From Kaiparowitsia implicata GSE-PSE-MK54-09C (GTDB lineage: Bacteria > Cyanobacteriota > Cyanobacteriia > Elainellales > Elainellaceae), in NCBI GenBank assembly GCA_019359435.1, contig JAHHHI010000018.1, positions 1 to 33,725 of the forward strand: a stretch of 33,725 nt of DNA. The letters run 5' to 3'. A model generated the notes under the pieces. The model was not told the DNA's origin. It ran no database searches and worked only from the letters and a program-made list of their open reading frames with translations. Shown here piece by piece: positions 32,101-33,725 of the stretch. How positions within the stretch are numbered: the first letter of the stretch is position 1; each line of letters starts with the position of its first letter. The translations under genes and the position numbers were made by a program.

Positions 32101-32378
32101 GCATGATGCGCAATTTGCAGAAAAGATGCCATTAGGTTGCAGTATTCCTGCCGTTGCAACGCCCCTTGCCCACATAGCTCAGACAGACAACTGTTGAGAG
32201 AGCTAAAGGTCATTTCAGCAGAAATCCATTGCCTGCCATGTTCAATGGCGAGTTCCGCAGTGGCAAATACCTGACTAGACGTGATGATGGTGCCAATCGG
32301 AAGCGTGACCTGCCACTTCCAGCGATCGCTCACCAACGCGGGATTAATTGGAATTCCGTAATAGTTTTGGCTATCCAT
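32097..32378 (-). CDS. small conserved cyanobacterial protein of unknown function
   Basis: A 93-residue soluble protein. ATG 32378 is chosen over ATG 32387 because GGGGA sits at proper distance from the former. The core pattern is DRWKWQVTLPIGTIITSSQVF, ELAIEHGRQWI, LNSCLSELC and QEYCNLMASFLQIAHHA. This looks like a conserved cyanobacterial family to me, but I know no function. Its TAG stop is inside the CTAG end of MITE copy 2, so the natural C-terminus may have been trimmed or just preserved by the insertion. Confidence 0.7.
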   Translation of the reverse strand: MDSQNYYGIPINPALVSDRWKWQVTLPIGTIITSSQVFATAELAIEHGRQWISAEMTFSSLNSCLSELCGQGALQRQEYCNLMASFLQIAHHA

Positions 32379-33240
32379 TGGAACCATCCCCGAACGATAA
32401 ATAATGTTGAATTATTTTTTAATCTGTCAGAATAATAACGTTACAGTCCTCCCTGTTATTTTTCATGTGTAGTCCTAAATCAGGTCATGCGATTGTAGAA
32501 CAGGGGTGGAGCGCGGTCTGCACCTACGCATGACCTGAATGCCACCATCCTCCATCCTTTAAAGAGTCGAATCTAGTTCGGCCTTTACAGTCTCAACAGG
32601 GTTAAGAGATAAAATCCTTAGCGCGCTATCCACTGCGGCGCTCGTGCTGAAGTGGGCCAAGTGGCATTTCTAAATAGAAATAGAACCAAAAGTAGGATAT
32701 GAAACCTTGCAGAGATAGAGTTTCATCCCACAACTTTAATTGTACGCCTGAGCAGAGGGTGCTGCAGCCGTAGGATTCAGTAATATAAGTCGCGTTTCTA
32801 GCAGGCTTCAGCGATTTGTAAATGAAGTAAGCCGATGGATGTTAGCTCCTTCTGTCGTTCAGCAACGCCTCTATATTCACGCCTTGCGAGTCAGAAAGCG
32901 GTCATGGTGTCGATGGCAAACTTCTTTGCGCTGATCAATAGAGGGTCGCGAAGCCGAGTTGGACTGCTGGTAAGACGTCTTGTGCTGTGTTGGCTCTTCT
33001 CACTAAAAAGAGAAGATGCGTCAGAACCAAGACTCGTGGGCACGTCCCCCAGAACCCACACTAGGGGACGTGCTTCGTCCCCTAGAACCTCTCCGCAAGG
33101 GGTTGGGTGCTGGTGGCGTTGGACTGGGCATTGGCAAGACAACTCGGCTTGGGACTGAAGGGAGAAATAGATCCATCCTAAGGGTAGGACATGTTGAAAA
33201 ATCTGGGTTCGGATTATGACGGTTGGGGTGCAGTACGCAC
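32379..33240. other. long spacer with palindromes, no supported gene
   Basis: About 860 bases. A perfect 12-bp inverted repeat, TCAGGTCATGCG (32480-32491) and CGCATGACCTGA (32527-32538), encloses 35 bases. CTAGGGGACG-TGCTT-CGTCCCCTAG forms a hairpin at 33061-33085, similar in style to the 54-bp repeats. The plus-strand frame 32835-33158 crosses this hairpin and has no ribosome site, so it is rejected. Confidence 0.5.
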
Positions 33241-33378
33241 TCACGTTAACCTGAGTTCGGGATAAGCTCAAACCCTTAATGTGCCGTGCGCGACGCGCAC
33301 GGCACATTAAGGGTTTTGGGGCATCGCGCGTCGCGCGATGCCCCAAAACCCTCTTAACCCGAACTGACGTCACGTTAA
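33241..33378. mobile_element. MITE with 9-bp target duplication and two overlapping long hairpins
   Basis: TCACGTTAA occurs at 33241-33249 and 33370-33378, a likely 9-bp target duplication. Inside are imperfect 17-bp terminal inverted repeats (33250-33266 and 33353-33369, 14 of 17; core AGTTCGGG). Between them are a perfect 21-bp stem with loop CGACG (33270-33316) and another 21-bp stem with a one-base loop (33310-33352). They share AGGGTTT at 33310-33316, so both cannot form fully at once. No coding capacity. Confidence 0.75.
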
Positions 33379-33379
33379 G

Positions 33380-33419
33380 ACAAGAGCGGACGTAGCCTAT
33401 AGGCCACGTCCGCTCTTGT
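33380..33419. terminator. hairpin next to the MITE, terminator-like
   Basis: ACAAGAGCGGACGT and ACGTCCGCTCTTGT pair over 14 bp around a self-complementary GCCTATAGGC. It begins one base after the second target repeat and is followed by TTG TTTG-type T-rich sequence on the plus strand. Confidence 0.5.
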
Positions 33420-33586
33420 TTGCTCTGATTTGAGTCGGTTGAGTGGATGAGATAGCGTGCAGATGCTGATTGAGGGGTGCCCGAATCAACGCTGAATTTA
33501 AATCAACGTGAGTTCGACAAGGATCAGAGTGCCGAAAGGAAGGCTGAGGGTTACGCTCAAAGTATTGAATTCTAAGCACCTCAGCC

Positions 33587-33725
33587 ATGTCTTTGAGCCT
33601 AGCGCGCCTCGACCTGACCCAAATCTTCTGCGACGTTGACGACTTCTGTCGCGAGTTTGAGGGGCTCTGTGAACGAACTGTCCCTCGACTGCCGTGCGAT
33701 GGCCAGCCGAAAGGGTATCAGTCCC
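33587..33725 (+). CDS. N-terminus of an IS982-like transposase, cut by the window edge
   Basis: ATG 33587 opens a frame that stays open to the end of the window (46 codons): MSLSLARLDLTQIFCDVDDF, then CREFEGLC and VPRLPCDGQPKGYQS. The block IFCDVDDFCREFE is the pattern I recall for the start of IS982-family transposases. The catalytic DDE domain lies outside. About 80 bases upstream, CGTGAGTTCGACAAGG (near 33507) resembles the terminal repeats of the MITE at 33241-33378, so it may be the left end of this insertion sequence and the MITE its deletion derivative. Confidence 0.7.
   Translation, partial: MSLSLARLDLTQIFCDVDDFCREFEGLCERTVPRLPCDGQPKGYQS

Noticed and set aside
32835-33158. 107-codon plus-strand frame
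   Set aside because: It crosses the CTAGGGGACG hairpin, lacks a ribosome site, and ends in low-complexity Arg/Thr/Gly sequence.

Overview
The window looks like a chromosomal segment of a filamentous or Leptolyngbya-like cyanobacterium. The octamer GCGATCGC (HIP1) recurs constantly in genes and spacers. Several genes are typical of cyanobacteria: Ycf34, an AMIN-domain envelope protein, zinc-ribbon/kinase/WD40 proteins and the treZ-treY-treH cluster. Genus cannot be fixed from sequence alone.

Layout. 1-3.2 kb is accessory DNA. It holds the start of an unidentified minus-strand gene at the edge, a toxin-antitoxin pair whose toxin carries an in-frame amber codon, a four-helix membrane protein and a SAM methyltransferase. 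These minus-strand genes are bracketed by imperfect palindromes with the layout of integron attC sites, and no integrase is visible. Just upstream of the methyltransferase lies an array of five 42-bp units, each an imperfect inverted repeat. 3.2-8.7 kb has a small conserved gene, then a minus-strand sensory operon: family-3 solute-binding lipoprotein, Cache-domain hybrid histidine kinase, and a receiver-histidine kinase. 9.5-11.5 kb has a Cys-rich repeat lipoprotein divergent from a cupredoxin-like lipoprotein, then a cupin. 11.55-11.96 kb has an integrase remnant beside tRNA-Ser(GCU). 12.3-13.9 kb encodes an AMIN-domain protein. 14.2-18.6 kb is a minus-strand run of ycf34 and two paralogous Ser/Thr kinases with seven-bladed WD40 propellers. 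18.9-21.2 kb has a CCA-adding type nucleotidyltransferase overlapping a Rieske oxygenase. 21.5-28.0 kb is treZ-treY-treH for making and degrading trehalose. 28.3-32.4 kb has a small unknown gene, an SMP-30/gluconolactonase, a Tat-signal MsrB, purB and a small conserved gene. The last 1.3 kb is mobile DNA: a hairpin-rich MITE with a 9-bp target duplication and the start of an IS982-like transposase.

How the parts work together. treZ and treY release trehalose from maltooligosaccharides and treH hydrolyses it, a desiccation/osmotic pathway. The solute-binding protein and two kinases probably form one ligand-sensing relay. A 131-bp MITE occurs twice (78% identical, no gaps), and both copies end exactly at the TAG stop of a minus-strand gene. 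The strongest candidates for a new look are the attC-like cassette pair, the 42-bp dyad array, the stop-codon MITEs, and the overlapping-hairpin element at 33.2-33.4 kb.
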